Below the pieces are notes generated by a model. The model had not been told where the DNA came from. It saw only the letters and a list, made by a program, of their open reading frames with translations, and ran no database searches. From contig CM058232.1 of the NCBI GenBank assembly GCA_030180135.1, forward strand, positions 75,559,001-75,623,000: a stretch of 64,000 nucleotides of DNA. The letters are read 5' to 3'. Below, piece by piece: positions 9,919 to 20,588 of the stretch (its first letter is position 1; each line of letters opens with the position of its first letter). The translations under genes and the position numbers were made by a program. The DNA is from Orychophragmus violaceus. Taxonomy: Eukaryota > Streptophyta > Magnoliopsida > Brassicales > Brassicaceae.

Positions 9919-10566
9919 TGTTATATATGGGTTTAGCACCCCATCCATTTAGAAGGCCCAATACTTATTCTCTGAACAGAGGTCGGCCCAACAGAAGCAA
10001 AACGGCCCAACAAGCAACGAAAGCCCGAACATATACGCTCAGACCGAGCCCATTACCATCGGCTCGGCTCGGCTCGACTCGAGCCGAACGACAGCAAGTC
10101 AGCGCGGCTACGCTAACATCCAAAGGAACGTACGGCTCAACCCATCTCGTCACCAAGTACGGCCCAATCCGCACGAGCTCGACAAGCGGTCAACGGCCTG
10201 TAAAAAGTACGACCGTATTTTACTATAAATAGGAGTCGTCACTGTACATTAATGTATCTTTTTGGGATCTGTGCCCTTCTTACTACTTACTCTCTCTAGA
10301 GTGAATTTCCCGAATTGTAAACCGAGCACGTCTTTCGGCCTGCTCGGGAATCTGAGTACAAAACACGCTCGTTACCGAGCACATCACTCTCTTCAAAGAA
10401 TCCCGAACGTAATCTCCTTCTTGTTCATCCCGAACACAATTTCACTCTCGCTTGTCTCTGAATCTAGTCGGTTCTCTCTTAAGAACAACTTAGCTCCCTC
10501 GGACCGAGCACGTCAACTCTCAAGCAAGACGCGCATTCCGGTCTCGTGACCATCTCGGTAATTACA
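9919..10566 (+). repeat. 3' LTR of the Tat-type element
   Basis: The LTR starts TGTTATATATGG and ends GGTAATTACA (648 bp), followed by the target duplication CAGAT at 10567-10571. TATAAATA at 10224-10231 is a good core promoter and is absent from the 5' LTR. A (GGCTC) reiteration near 10060-10080 is expanded relative to the 5' copy. The last 172 bases match both arms of the inverted repeat at the left end. Confidence 0.9.
10224..10231 (+). promoter_or_regulatory. TATA box in the 3' LTR
   Basis: TATAAATA sits in the middle of the 3' LTR. Because the matching block is deleted from the 5' LTR, this promoter would only drive transcripts reading out of the element to the right, toward the host sequence at 10572. 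Confidence 0.6.
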
Positions 10567-10571
10567 CAGAT

Positions 10572-10907
10572 GCTCCTCAAATGCTAACTAATTTCTGAAT
10601 TTGACGTATGAAACAGTAAGAATCTTAGAGCCATGTTTAAATGCATATAGAAAATTCTGGGATCTATAATATATGGTGGGAATCACTACTAATTCCATCA
10701 TCTTCTTTTATATATCCGTTTAAAAGACACCACCATCATTATAATTGATACTAACCTCTGAACAAAATAATGAGAAATTGAAACAGCAGTAGCATAGCTG
10801 GTGCTAACTTTCCAAGTTTTTCCTCTAAACCTGTAGTTGTAGCTTGTAAAGTAAAATCCTATTAAGAAACAACCATATAAGCGCCGTAAGGTATGTGTTG
10901 TGAAAGC
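10572..10907. other. Host sequence, probable 3' region of the minus-strand ORF
   Basis: Unique AT-rich sequence lies downstream (minus strand) of the ORF ending at 10908. It contains no coding frame I can support. It was continuous with 1-110 before the retrotransposon inserted. Confidence 0.4.
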
Positions 10908-11159
10908 CTAAATTGAACATGTGAAGCCGGTGTCCCCGTACCAGCAAATTCCTCCTTTACAAATTCCACCACTGTCCTGATGGTGATGGTGACTGAGATC
11001 TTCACCACCAACGCGATTATACTGTGAAACCTCATCCGCCGCTCTACGAGACATCCCAGGCGAGCTTAACCGCAAGCAAAATTTTGACCTCGTTAATCGA
11101 AATGAAGACGACGAATCGAATCCAGCCGACGGAGCTGAAACCGCGTTAATCATTGTCAT
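10908..11159 (-). CDS. Small host-like ORF of unknown function
   Basis: An 83-residue frame runs from an ATG at 11159 to TAG at 10908. The N-terminal 45 residues are rich in Ser, Arg and hydrophobic residues with few acids, which is compatible with an organelle transit peptide. A His cluster (HHHH) and a Cys-containing C-terminus (GGICKGGICWYGDTGF) follow. GC content is higher than in the surroundings, as is usual for plant exons. I do not recognise the family. It could be a complete small gene or the first exon of a longer one that the retrotransposon at 111-10566 now interrupts downstream. Confidence 0.45.
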   Translation of the reverse strand: MTMINAVSAPSAGFDSSSSFRLTRSKFCLRLSSPGMSRRAADEVSQYNRVGGEDLSHHHHQDSGGICKGGICWYGDTGFTCSI

Positions 11160-12489
11160 GTTGGCGGAGATTTCCGAGACCGCGGCGAAAGAATTTTTTC
11201 TTCGCCGTCGCGAAATTACACCGGCTGAGTTGTAAAAAAAATCTCAAGAACTGAACATGACTTTTTGGTATTTTCCTATTTTTCATTTATTTTATTTAAA
11301 CAAAAAATCTTGTCACACCAAACCTTCTATTTGATATAGAGTTTCATTAACGGTATTATAGGGAATGCATGTTATGAATGTTAATATGATTTTTGAGTGT
11401 AGTGATGATTATTTTTTTCGCCAAAAATAACATTTGTGACTGGTGTTTAGCACCTCCAAAAGAATGGCCAGAGATAGCGACATAACATTAATCTCTCCCG
11501 CATGTACAAGTATTCACTAGTAAACCCTTTCTCAAAAAAAAAATGTACAAGTATTTACTAGGTTTTTCTTTCACTTTGTGTTTGTTTTCTTTTTCAAAAA
11601 TCTATCTTTGCTGCTAACTAGGTTTCCCTTTTCTTCCTCAATTGAATTTTGGAATTAGCTAGGGTGCAAATGGTTGTGATGAGAGAAATAAATAGAATTG
11701 TGATTAGTGGAAAACTAATGAGTAGAATATGGACGTTAGAGAAATATTTCTATTCCACTTGTTCCTCTACAAATTAGTAGAAGAATGTATCCGTTGTAAT
11801 GTTGTTCTATTTTCCTAATCCTCCAACAGAATTGAGTGGAACTTCTATTCCATTAGTTTTACTGCAAATGGTGAAATTTGAGACGAATTTGAAAAAACTG
11901 ATGTTTTTCATATTCAATTCCTAGACCGTGAAGGGTCTCAACAAAGGAGACTATGCAGTAAATAGATCCTTGTTTACTAATTTCTTCGCTCGTACATCCT
12001 GTTGATTGTTAATTCAAACAGATATCTTCTTAGATTTTGCCAATGTAGGTGTGACTATTTGGGTTGCCTTTATGATTGATGGGAATTATTATTTGGGTTG
12101 TTGTTGTATTTGTATCAATTTCTTATGGTAAAGATGGGTTTTGTTATTCTGATTGCTAAGTCTGGACTTTTTTTATTTGATGAAGATTTGGTTTTGGTTT
12201 CTTTGCTTAGTAACAATTATCAACTCATGTTTTATATAACTCTTAGCTCTGCTTGATTTTACTAGACTTTCATTTGAGTAACGAGGTGGATGATGTTTCC
12301 TCCTCCTTATAAGCTCTATCTATTTTTTTTCTCTCATTGTAATGCAGCTCTACCCGAGCCAGTTCCATCTTTTTGTTACCTGTGTCTTGTTTCTCAGCCG
12401 GGAGGGATTCCGGTGCGCTTGATTGCGTGCTGACATTAACAGGTACACATAAAAGCAGTTTGCGCTAATCCACTTCACATAATCAGTAC
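11160..12489. other. Intergenic region between two divergent host loci
   Basis: AT-rich unique sequence lies between the minus-strand ORF starting at 11159 and the plus-strand gene starting at 12490. A stretch near 12340-12460 is less AT-rich and has a splice-acceptor-like AATCAG just before 12487, so it probably includes 5' untranslated exon and intron sequence of the plus-strand gene. No other gene is supported. Confidence 0.45.
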
Positions 12490-12667
12490 ATGAACAGGTT
12501 TTCGGCCAGTGGTGGTCTTGTATCAGAGAACGATGTTCCTAAGTTATGGAAAGAGGCATGGGTGACATTTCCACTCGGAATAGCCATTACTATTTACTAT
12601 TGCAGCATGCATCTTTGTGATATGGTGGCAGAACCTTAGTTACCCGACACATACGCACAGGCACACG

Positions 12668-13239
12668 GTACTTTATTGTCGTTTTCTATTTTGTTGTCGC
12701 GCTTCTTTGGTTTACAGCCTTGGAATTTGGAAGTTTCCGTTTAGTGGTTGTTTACTTGTGTCTGTAATCATTATAGCTACATCCATTTTTTGTCTTCCAT
12801 GGCTACCACTTTCTTTTCTTCTTAAAGAAGTTCTCCGGAGATACATCTAGGCTTTTTATTAGTATTAATCTCTTCTTCTCTTTTTATCAACTTAACTGAC
12901 AAGATTTGCGTGTGTAATGGAGCTTATGGTTGAGCCTTTGTCTATCCTCCCTCAGACATTGATGCTTCTAAAATTTCGACTGTTATAACTTTGTGCTTTC
13001 TCATAGTCAAGCAAACCAACATGGTACGTTGTGTAAATAAATTCTTAGTTCCTATACCATGTGTATTCAGTCCTTGATCCTTCAAGAAGGCGAATATATA
13101 AAATCGTAAACCCCTTATAATGGTATTAATTCAACTGCATCCAACAAGTCCTCTCAATTGCACAATACTTCTTGCTATCTCATTGCAACAGAGGCGTGTT
13201 TCATAAATGGACAACATTAAGCTGGCTTTGAAAATGGTT
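12668..13239 (+). other. Intron sequence of the split host gene, left part
   Basis: Pyrimidine-rich and AT-rich unique sequence follows the donor at 12668. Nothing else is recognised in it. A minus-strand open frame at 13131-13466 overlaps its end, but it shows no known domain and is best read as leader sequence of the inverted copia end. Confidence 0.4.
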
Positions 13240-13317
13240 GTAGAATCCTCCTCCCAAGCTCTCTTGTCCGCCACCTCTTTCGCATTCTTGAGCCAAGAGC
13301 TTCCTTGTATCAGCAAA
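13240..13317 (+). repeat. 78-bp direct repeat, left copy (right copy 20511-20588)
   Basis: The sequence from GTAGAATCCTCC to ATCAGCAAA is repeated at 20511-20588 with one visible mismatch. The right copy begins immediately after the last base of the copia 3' LTR. This is far too long to be an integrase target duplication. It points to a rearrangement such as autointegration, template switching or repair at this insertion. Confidence 0.85.
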
Positions 13318-13491
13318 AAAATTAAACGCTCAAGCACATGATCGTTCATAGATATGTTCATGAGGTAAACAACAAATTTTATACTTTCATAGAATATTCT
13401 TTCTTGCATCTTACGAGAACTGTTCTTTACGATATATTGTCTCTTGTTCAAAACCATTTTATACAAGATGAATTAATCAAATCTAAACCTT

Positions 13492-13503
13492 GCTCTGATA
13501 CCA
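13492..13503 (-). other. tRNA-Met primer binding site in inverted orientation
   Basis: TGGTATCAGAGC on the minus strand lies two bases beyond the inner end of the inverted LTR. It shows that the inverted LTR is a genuine 5' LTR end, with its leader running leftward, away from the polyprotein. Confidence 0.8.
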
Positions 13504-13505
13504 AA

Positions 13506-13974
13506 TGTTAATTAACCTTTTATGAATTTCAATAATGAATTCTATGGATCTAGATTTGAATTAACACAACCTTAAACACTTACTTAAAGAACAAGAAATT
13601 CTAACCTTGATCCATGCCTTCTTATCTTTGTGGATTCAGATTTACCCTTTGATGTTCTCTTCACCTTATGCCCTTTTACTCTTATGTGATCTTTGATGGA
13701 GAAGATCACTGGTTATTCTTTCATTAGCTACATACTCTTGTTTATAAGTGTTTTTTGTTTTTGTTTCTTTTTGTGTATTTTAAACACAATACTAATGTGC
13801 TTATATAGTGAATTAAATGGCACATCCTATTAGTGAAAGGCCATATTTTTTAGTAAAAGCAAAGAGCATATGACTCTTGCCAAAACTCACGTAACCTTTA
13901 ATGTAAAATCACTAATTACTATTACCATAGTTAAACTTAATAAGGTAAAGGGAAGAGGGTTATCGATACACCCA
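13506..13974 (-). repeat. Inverted, truncated 5' LTR of the copia element
   Basis: Read on the minus strand, it ends GGTTAATTAACA at 13506, exactly like the 3' LTR end at 20510. Homology to the 3' LTR stops at 13974, where the 3' LTR position 19441 (TGGGTGTATT) is reached. If the LTR really starts at 19308 after its polypurine tract, this copy lacks the first 133 bases. It is 469 bp, and 19441-20510 minus the inserted TIR element and its duplication is also 469 bp. Confidence 0.88.
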
Positions 13975-14910
13975 TAATAAGCACAAAGACCAAATGTTCT
14001 TGTTAATATAAATTATTGATTCATTACAACGAGATTGAAAAGATGTCAACCTTATTGTTGATGATAACACTTAAGTGGAATGAAAAGTAGCAAATATAAA
14101 CCGGTGGATTCATTATATCACTTAATGAAAGAGTGAGTGGAGCTTTAATTGATATATAGTTATCATTTGGTTTTTGTGATCATTATGGCACCACTATCTT
14201 AAATTATTGTTAGCAAAAAAAAAAAATTTGGTGGTGGTTAACACTTTTACTTGCATATTGAAAATCCACATATAAATAATAAATGAATAAATGGCATTTA
14301 TAAATGGCACATTTGAATAAATAATTGACCATTTGTTATAAAAGGTTGCAAGTCTATAAAGGACTTATTTTTAGTTCATGGGTTTACGATTTCACAGCTG
14401 ATTTATGAAAGTATTATATCGATTATAGTGACTTCCGTTAATTTTTTAAGTAAAAGGTAATTATGTTATCAAATATCAACATAATAAAAGGATAATATAC
14501 ATATTCAAATTTTAATGTTTATGTTATATAAAACATGTTAATCACCAAAGTGATCTTGTTATATATATATATATATATATATTAAAATAATCAAATATGT
14601 TAATTGATCATGATTAAAAAGATGCTATAAATGACATAAAAGTTTTAATTGATCAATTATTCTTTTACTACATATATTCTAGGAGATTACCCAAAGGTAG
14701 ATCATTGAATATATTTAGTGATATGTAAAGGATTAATCATTTTGTAATATAGTCAATAGTATGTATACCCAAAGGTAGCTTACTTATTTGATTTGTCTAT
14801 AATTTGATTAATCATAAAAGTATATATATCTAGCATCAATGAAAGTGTTTGTATTTAAGTATCACCCAAAGGTTTCTTAAATATAAGTATTAAAGATAAA
14901 ACTATTAATA
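13975..14910. other. AT-rich leader-like region of the copia element
   Basis: About 0.94 kb of AT-rich sequence without coding potential lies between the inverted LTR and gag. It has an (AT) run near 14559-14583 and three copies of ACCCAAAGGT at 14689-14698, 14767-14776 and 14864-14873. It contains neither a plus-strand primer site nor an LTR end. Confidence 0.55.
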
Positions 14911-16047
14911 GTGAATCTGACTAAAAGTCTCATAGCACTAATAGATAAGCATGATGCAGCTTCATCAAATTGGTTTGCATCCGCTAACTCTGTCGTGAAG
15001 TTCAATGGACTCAATTATGGGGAATGGTCTGAGCAGATCCGGTTTATACTCGGTGTAATGGCATTGGACTGCGCCATCGTAACTGACGAGAAACCTTCAG
15101 CCATTACGAAAGATAGCTCTGAAACTGAAAAAGTTCGGTATGAAAGGTGGGAGCGATCTAATAGGCTGAGCTTGAACCTCATGAGGATGACGATGGCAGA
15201 AAGTATTAAGCCATCCATGCCTGTGACAGAGAAAGCACGGGAATTCTTACAGAAAATAAAGGAGTGTTCACAATCGGAGTTGGCTGACAAGTCGATTGTA
15301 GGAAGCTTAATGAATGAGCTTACTACGAAAAAGTTCGACTGGTCTCAGCCAATCCATGATCATGTGACACACATGTCTAACTTGGCATCAAAGTTAACGA
15401 CCTTGGGAATGGAAGTTCATGAGCAATTCTTGGTCCAATTTATCATGAACTCTCTACCTTTTGAATTTAGCCAGTTCCAGGTGAATTACAACACCATTAA
15501 AGATAAATGGAACTTTAAGGAATTAAGGGCTATGTTGGTTCAAGAGGAAGGGAGATTAAAGAAGATGAAGGATCAAGTTGTTAATCTCGTAGGTCTTGGA
15601 AGTGTCAGCAGCAATAAAGGAAAACCAAGTAAAAAGGGCAAAAGAATGGATAAGACTTTCATTAAAAGACCTGAAAGTCAAAACCATAAGGAGATAAAGT
15701 GTTTCTTTTGCAAGAAAACAGGACGCTTCAAGAAAGATTGTCTTAAAAGAAAGGCTTGGTTCGATAAGAAAGGTAAACATCAAAGTTTTGTATGCTCTGA
15801 ATTAAATCTTATTGAAGTGCCTAATAATACTTGGTGGTTAGATTCTGGTGCTACTACTCATGTGTCTCATATTAAGCAGGGATTCAGTTCGATCCAGCCC
15901 ATAAAAGGACCTGAACAATACTTGTTCATGGGAAACAGGGTGAAGGCAAGAATAGAAGGCATTGGGACTTATAGATTGATCTTAGACACTAAATGTCATA
16001 TAGATCTTGAAGGATGTCTCTATGTAAGGATGTCTCTATGTACCTGA
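14911..16047 (+). pseudogene. Copia Gag and protease region, ending at a frameshift
   Basis: The frame starts without an ATG near 14911. It holds a UBN2/DUF4219-like Gag domain (SSNWFASANSVVKFNGLNYG), a zinc knuckle CFFCKKTGRFKKDC with Arg in the usual His position, and the aspartic protease site WWLDSGATTHV. A 16-bp tandem duplication (16010-16025 and 16026-16041) shifts the frame and ends the protein at 16045-16047. The Gag domain would assemble the particle and the protease would process the polyprotein. The altered knuckle and the missing start add to the evidence of decay. Confidence 0.88.
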
Positions 16048-17581
16048 ATGTGCTAGAAATCTTGTTTCCATAAGTAAATTGGACAATTTGGGGTTTGATT
16101 TTAAGATTGGACATGGTGTGTTTTCATTGTACCGAAATAATTACTTTTATGGAAGTGGTACTTTGTTTGATGCACTTTATCGGTTCAATCTTGATGCAAA
16201 GTTCTCTGAATCTCTATTTCATATTGAAAGTCGAGGCATTAAGCGTAAAGCATTAGATGAAAATTCTGCTTTCTTGTGGCATCAAAGATTAGGTCATATT
16301 TCCAAAGAGAGGATTATGAGGTTGGTAAAGAATGATATTCTTCCTCAATTGGATTTTAGTGACCTAAATATATGTGTAGACTGCATTAAAGGAAAGCAGA
16401 CTAAACATATTATAAAGAAACCAGCCACAAGAAGCACTCAACTTCTTGAAATAATACATACCGATATATGTGGCCCTTTTGATACTCCTTCTTGGAGTGG
16501 TGAAAAATATTTTATCACTTTTATCTATGATTACTCACATTATGGATATACATATCTACTGCATGAAAAGTCTAAGTTAGTGAATGTCCTAGAGGTGTTC
16601 ATTGATGAGGTGGAAAGGCAGTTGGATAGAAAAGTAAAGATAGTGAGATCTGATAGAGGGGGTGAGTTCTATGGAAAATTCAATGAAAAAGGACAATTTC
16701 CAGGTCCATTTGAAAAGTTACTTGAAAGTAAGGGCATTTGTGCACAATACACAATGCCTGGTACACCTCAGCAGAATGGTGAAGCTGAAAGGCGGAATCG
16801 TACATTAATGGATATGGTTAGGAGCATGTTAAGTAATTGACCTCTACCTCTTTCATTGTGGGTATGTGCATTAAGGACTGCTACGTATGTGTTGAACCGG
16901 GTTCCTAGTAAGGCAGTTCCTAAGACCCCTTATGAACTGTGGACGGGAAGGAAACCCAGTTTAAGACATTTACGTGTTTGGGGTTTCCCAGCAGAAGTAA
17001 GGTTATATAACCCACAAGAAAAGAAACTTGATTCTAGGACTGTCAGTGGATTTTTCATTGGCTATCCTGAAAAATCAAAGGGGTATACATTTTATTGCCC
17101 TAACCATAGTACAAGAATAGTTGAAACGGGCAATGCTAGATTCATTGAGGATGGTGAAACTAGTGGGAGTGGTGAACCACGTAAGGTGGACATAAAGGTA
17201 GCCGACATTGAAGTATCTTCACATGTCGTTCCCCCTAAGGTTGTTGTTCCTGTTGTTGCATTGCAGTCAAATGACATAACAGAACAACATGATGATGTCC
17301 AAATCCCATTAGTTGAAAGTACAGTTGATGAACCTGTCACAATTCAAGAAGATAATAGTGCACCACTAGAACCATTAAGGCGATCTGGAAGGGAAAGAAG
17401 ATCTGCCATCTCAAATGACTATGTGGTTTACACTATTGAAAATGAATGTGACTTAAGCAATGATGAAGACCCGTGCTCATTTAGAAAAGCCATGGAAAGT
17501 AATAATTCTGAAAAATGGTTCAATGCCGCGGAAGAAGAAATAAAATCTATGAGTTTCACTGAAACGCGACTCGAAAGGTAA
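16048..17581 (+). pseudogene. Copia GAG-pre-integrase and integrase region with a stop
   Basis: After the frameshift the frame resumes with KLDNLGFDFKIGHGV and the pre-integrase zinc region (LWHQRLGHISKERIMRL, CVDCIKGKQ). The integrase core is visible: HTDICGPF (first Asp), RSDRGGEF (second Asp) and NGEAERRNRT (Glu). A TGA at 16838-16840 follows the core. The frame continues with the C-terminal part (NRVPSKAVPKTPYELWTG) and the linker ending SGRERRSAISNDYVVY. Near 17560 a deletion removes about 20 codons before reverse transcriptase. The catalytic triad is intact but the protein is not continuous. Confidence 0.87.
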
Positions 17582-18980
17582 CATTGAAAGGTACAAGGCT
17601 CGCCTTGTTGCTAAAGGTTTCACTCAAAAGGACGGCATTGACTATAAAGAGACCTTCTCTCCAGTTTCTAAGAAGGATTCTTTAAGAATTGTTTTGGCTT
17701 TGGTGGCTCATTACGATCTTGAGCTCCACCAAATGGATGTGAAAACCGCCTTTCTCAATGGAGAGCTTGAGGAGGAAGTATATATGGACCAACCTGAAGG
17801 GTTTGTGGCCACAGGAAAAGAAAATCTGGTATGTAAGCTGAGAAAGTCAATATATGGACTGAAACAAGCTTCTAGACAATGGTATATAAAATTTGATGAT
17901 ACCATCATGTCATACGGTTTTGTAGAGATCATCTTTGATCGATGTATCTACATTAAGGTCAGTGGGAGCAAATTTGTTATTCTGGTCTTATATGTTGATG
18001 ACATTTTACTTGCTGCAAATGACATGGGCATGCTACATGATATAAAGAAGTATCTCTCTAAGAACTTTGAGATGAAAGATATGGGCGAGGCATCTTATGT
18101 GATCGGTATAGAAATCTTTCGAGATAGATCACAAGGATTGTTAAGTCTATCTCATAAAGGATACATCATTAAGATCTTAGAGAGATATAAAATGGAAAAA
18201 TGCTTAGTAGGAATAGCTCCAATTCAGAAAGGGGATAAGTTTTGTGAAAAGAAATGTCCGAAAAATGAATTGGAGCATAAGGAAATGGAAAGAATTACAT
18301 ATGCATCAGTGGTTGGGAGTTTGAACTATGTTCAGACATGTACTCGACCAGATATCACATTTGCTATTGGTATGTTGGGTCGATATTAAAGTAATTCCGG
18401 AACGGACCATTGGAAAGCTGCAAAGAAGGTCCTCAGGTACTTGCAAGGCACCAAAGAGCACATGCTTACATATAGGAAATCCGACCATCTACAGGTCATT
18501 GGATATTCAGATTCGGACTATGGTGGCTGCGTCGATAGTAGAAAATTGACGTTTGGCTATTTGTACCTATTAGCCGGAGGAGCAGTATCATGGAAAAGTG
18601 GAAAGCAGTTTGTCATTGCTACTTCCACTATGGAGGCTGAATTTGTGGCATGCTATGAGGCCACAATTCACGCATTGTGGTTGCGGAACTTTATCTCAGG
18701 GATTCGGATTGTCGACAGTATAGAAAAACCGCTGAGAATTTATTGTGATAATTCCGCAGCTGTCTTCTTTTCAAAGAATGACAAGTACTCGAAGGGTGCC
18801 AAGCACATGCAGTTAAAGTACTTGTTTGTCAAAGAAGAAGTGAAGAAACATAGAGTGTCCATTGAGCACATAAGAACGAATATGATGATTGCGGATCCGT
18901 TAACTAAAGGATTACCACCCAAAACGTTCACTGGCCATATGGAGCGTATGGATATTATAGATAAAGTCTTGCTTTCATAA
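17582..18980 (+). pseudogene. Copia reverse transcriptase and RNase H with one stop
   Basis: The frame reads RYKARLVAKGFTQKDGIDY, then QMDVKTAFLNGELEEEVYM, KSIYGLKQASRQWYIKF and the catalytic box LYVDDILLAAND. A TAA at 18387-18389 interrupts it where related elements have Gln. RNase H follows (GYSDSDYGGCVDSRKLTFGY, ATSTMEAEFVACYEA, IYCDNSAAVFFSKN) and ends with ADPLTKGLPPKTF near 18925. Active-site residues of both enzymes are visible, so the inactivating change here is the single stop. Confidence 0.88.
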
Positions 18981-19307
18981 TTATGGAATGCTCATTATGT
19001 ATGTGACACTATGAATTCACTTACAGCCATGTTTCTGATTTGTAACATATATTATCAATAAAATATGTGTACACTTAAGGTTTCTCGATAATATATATTT
19101 TTGAGAATTAATTTCCTCTCATTGTAAAGAAAATATAGAGTTGGAATTGATTTGTGATACATGGAAGGGACCACGTCGTTTAATAATATGCAACCGCCAT
19201 GATTCAATCATTTCTGATTTTATATGATGAATTAAGAATGATTATAAGAACTTGATATAAAGTATGAATTAAAACCATCAATTCAACACAAATGTCAAGT
19301 GGAAGAA

Positions 19308-20510
19308 TGTAAGAATAATCTTATATGACATATGTGTTTTTCGGTTTACTTGTAAAGATCAAGTTCATCTTAAAGTTAAAAGTTTTCTAACATAAAGACG
19401 ACACCGTGATGGATCGGTTTCGGTTAACGACGTTAGAATTTGGGTGTATTGATAACCCTCTTCCCTTTGCCTTATTAAGTTTAACTATGGTAATCTAGTG
19501 TTCTAAAAATCGGTCTAGGCGGCCGCCTAGGCGGGGCCTAGGCGCTAGGCGGTCCTTGACCGTGGCGATTTCCTCCTAGGCGTTCGAATTAGGCGTTTAT
19601 GTTATTAAGCGGATTTAAACGGTCCTAGGCGGTCCTAGGCAGATCTAGGCGGTCCTAGGCGGGTCTAGGCGGTTCTAGGCGGCTACACACAATCTTTAAC
19701 CAATTATCATTTGATTTTTAATTTTCATGTTTGTTTAGGTATAATTTTAAAAATTTATTACATATAACTAAATTTATAAGTTCTTACTTCATAAATTAAT
19801 GGTTATCAATAAAAAATATTGTAAATTTAACAGATTTGATAGTAAATGTCGTGTGCTGATAAATTTAGCTAATATTCTTTTTGTTATTTCGATGTACTTT
19901 GAGTTTTAATCTATTTTTTAGACTAAGAATATGTGAATTATATGACATATATTATATAATATATCTAATATATATCGTTTTCTTTTATAAATACATATAA
20001 CGCCCAGGCGCCGACTAGGCCCCGACTAGGCGTTCTAGGCGCTAGGCGGTGGGTCACCGCCCGACTAGCGCTTAGCGCTTTCTTGAACACTAAATAGTAA
20101 TTAGTGATTTTACATTAAAGGTTATGTGACTTTTGGCAAGAGTCATATGCTCTTTGCTTTTACTAAAAGATATGGCCTTTCACTAATGGAATGTGCCATT
20201 TAATTCACTATATAAGCACATTAGTATTGTGTTTAAAATACACAATAAGAAACAAAAATAAAAAACACTCATAAACAAAAGTACGTAGCAAATGAAAGAA
20301 TAAGCAGTGGTCTTCGCCATCAAAGATCACATAAGAGTAAAAGGGCATAAGGTGAAGAGAACATCAAGGGATAAATCTGAATCCACAAAGACAAGAAGGC
20401 ATGGATCAAGGTTAGAATTTCTTGTTCTTTAAGTAAGTGTTTAAGTTTGAGTTAATTCAAATCTAGATCCATAGAATTCATTATTGAAATTCATAAAAGG
20501 TTAATTAACA
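19308..20510 (+). repeat. Copia 3' LTR, interrupted by a TIR element
   Basis: A polypurine tract AAGTGGAAGAA at 19297-19307 precedes TGTAAGAATAATC at 19308, and the LTR ends TTAATTAACA at 20510. Without the 598-bp insertion and its 3-bp duplication it would be about 602 bp. An alternative start at 19441 is where homology with the inverted 5' copy begins. The 78-bp repeat follows directly at 20511. Confidence 0.8.
19495..20092. mobile_element. 598-bp non-autonomous TIR element (MITE-like) rich in CTAGGCG
   Basis: The ends are CTAGTGTTC and GAACACTA, an inverted repeat. The duplication AAT flanks it (19492-19494 and 20093-20095). The empty site is seen in the inverted LTR copy, which reads straight through without the insert. 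Both subterminal regions carry many TAGGCG units, including a near-tandem run of GGTCCTAGGC at 19620-19680, around an AT-rich core. No transposase is encoded. A 3-bp duplication would fit a PIF/Harbinger-like origin, but I cannot assign the superfamily. Confidence 0.82.
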
Positions 20511-20588
20511 GTAGAATCCTCCTCCCAAGCTCTCTTGTCCGCCACCTCTTTCGCATTCTTGAGCCAAGAGCATCCTTGTATCAGCAAA
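20511..20588 (+). repeat. 78-bp direct repeat, right copy
   Basis: This matches 13240-13317 with one visible mismatch and is joined directly to the U5 end of the copia 3' LTR. From 20589 onward the sequence is intron and exon of the host gene. Confidence 0.85.

Larger units (their letters stand above)
111..10566 (+). mobile_element. Defective Ty3/gypsy retrotransposon, Tat/Retand type, with antisense gene
   Basis: The element is bounded by the 5-bp target duplication CAGAT (106-110 and 10567-10571). In order it holds a rearranged 5' LTR, a primer site, gag, fragments of reverse transcriptase, a second RNase H and integrase, a long 3' region with an antisense spliced gene, a poly-G tract and a full 3' LTR. 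The antisense gene with a Transposase_28-like domain is characteristic of Tat/Retand-lineage elements. The copy cannot move on its own: protease and the N-terminal part of reverse transcriptase are missing, gag has frameshifts, and integrase has a stop. The LTR end segments look identical to each other by eye, so insertion was recent although the coding region is broken. A Tat relationship is inferred from domain layout, not from a database search. Confidence 0.9.
13492..20510 (+). mobile_element. Decayed Ty1/copia retrotransposon with inverted 5' LTR
   Basis: The polyprotein pieces lie on the plus strand at 14911-18980, followed by a polypurine tract and a 3' LTR ending at 20510. No plus-strand 5' LTR or primer site exists. 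Instead, 13506-13974 is an LTR copy in reverse orientation, with its tRNA-Met primer site (13492-13503) pointing left. The polyprotein is broken by a frameshift, two stops and a deletion. The element lies in the intron of the small host gene. A 598-bp TIR element later inserted into its 3' LTR. Confidence 0.88.

Noticed and set aside
13131..13466. 111-codon minus-strand open frame next to the inverted copia LTR
   Set aside because: It begins soon after the inverted primer site and could be a Gag start, but I see no Gag motif and it overlaps the 78-bp repeat. I treat it as leader or host sequence, not a gene.
14559..14583. AT dinucleotide run
   Set aside because: A short simple repeat in AT-rich leader sequence; nothing suggests a function.
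19432..20510. Treating 13506-13974 and 19441-20510 as terminal inverted repeats of one DNA transposon
   Set aside because: A copia polyprotein, a polypurine tract at 19297-19307 and tRNA-Met primer sequence at 13492-13503 show that these are LTRs, one of them inverted.
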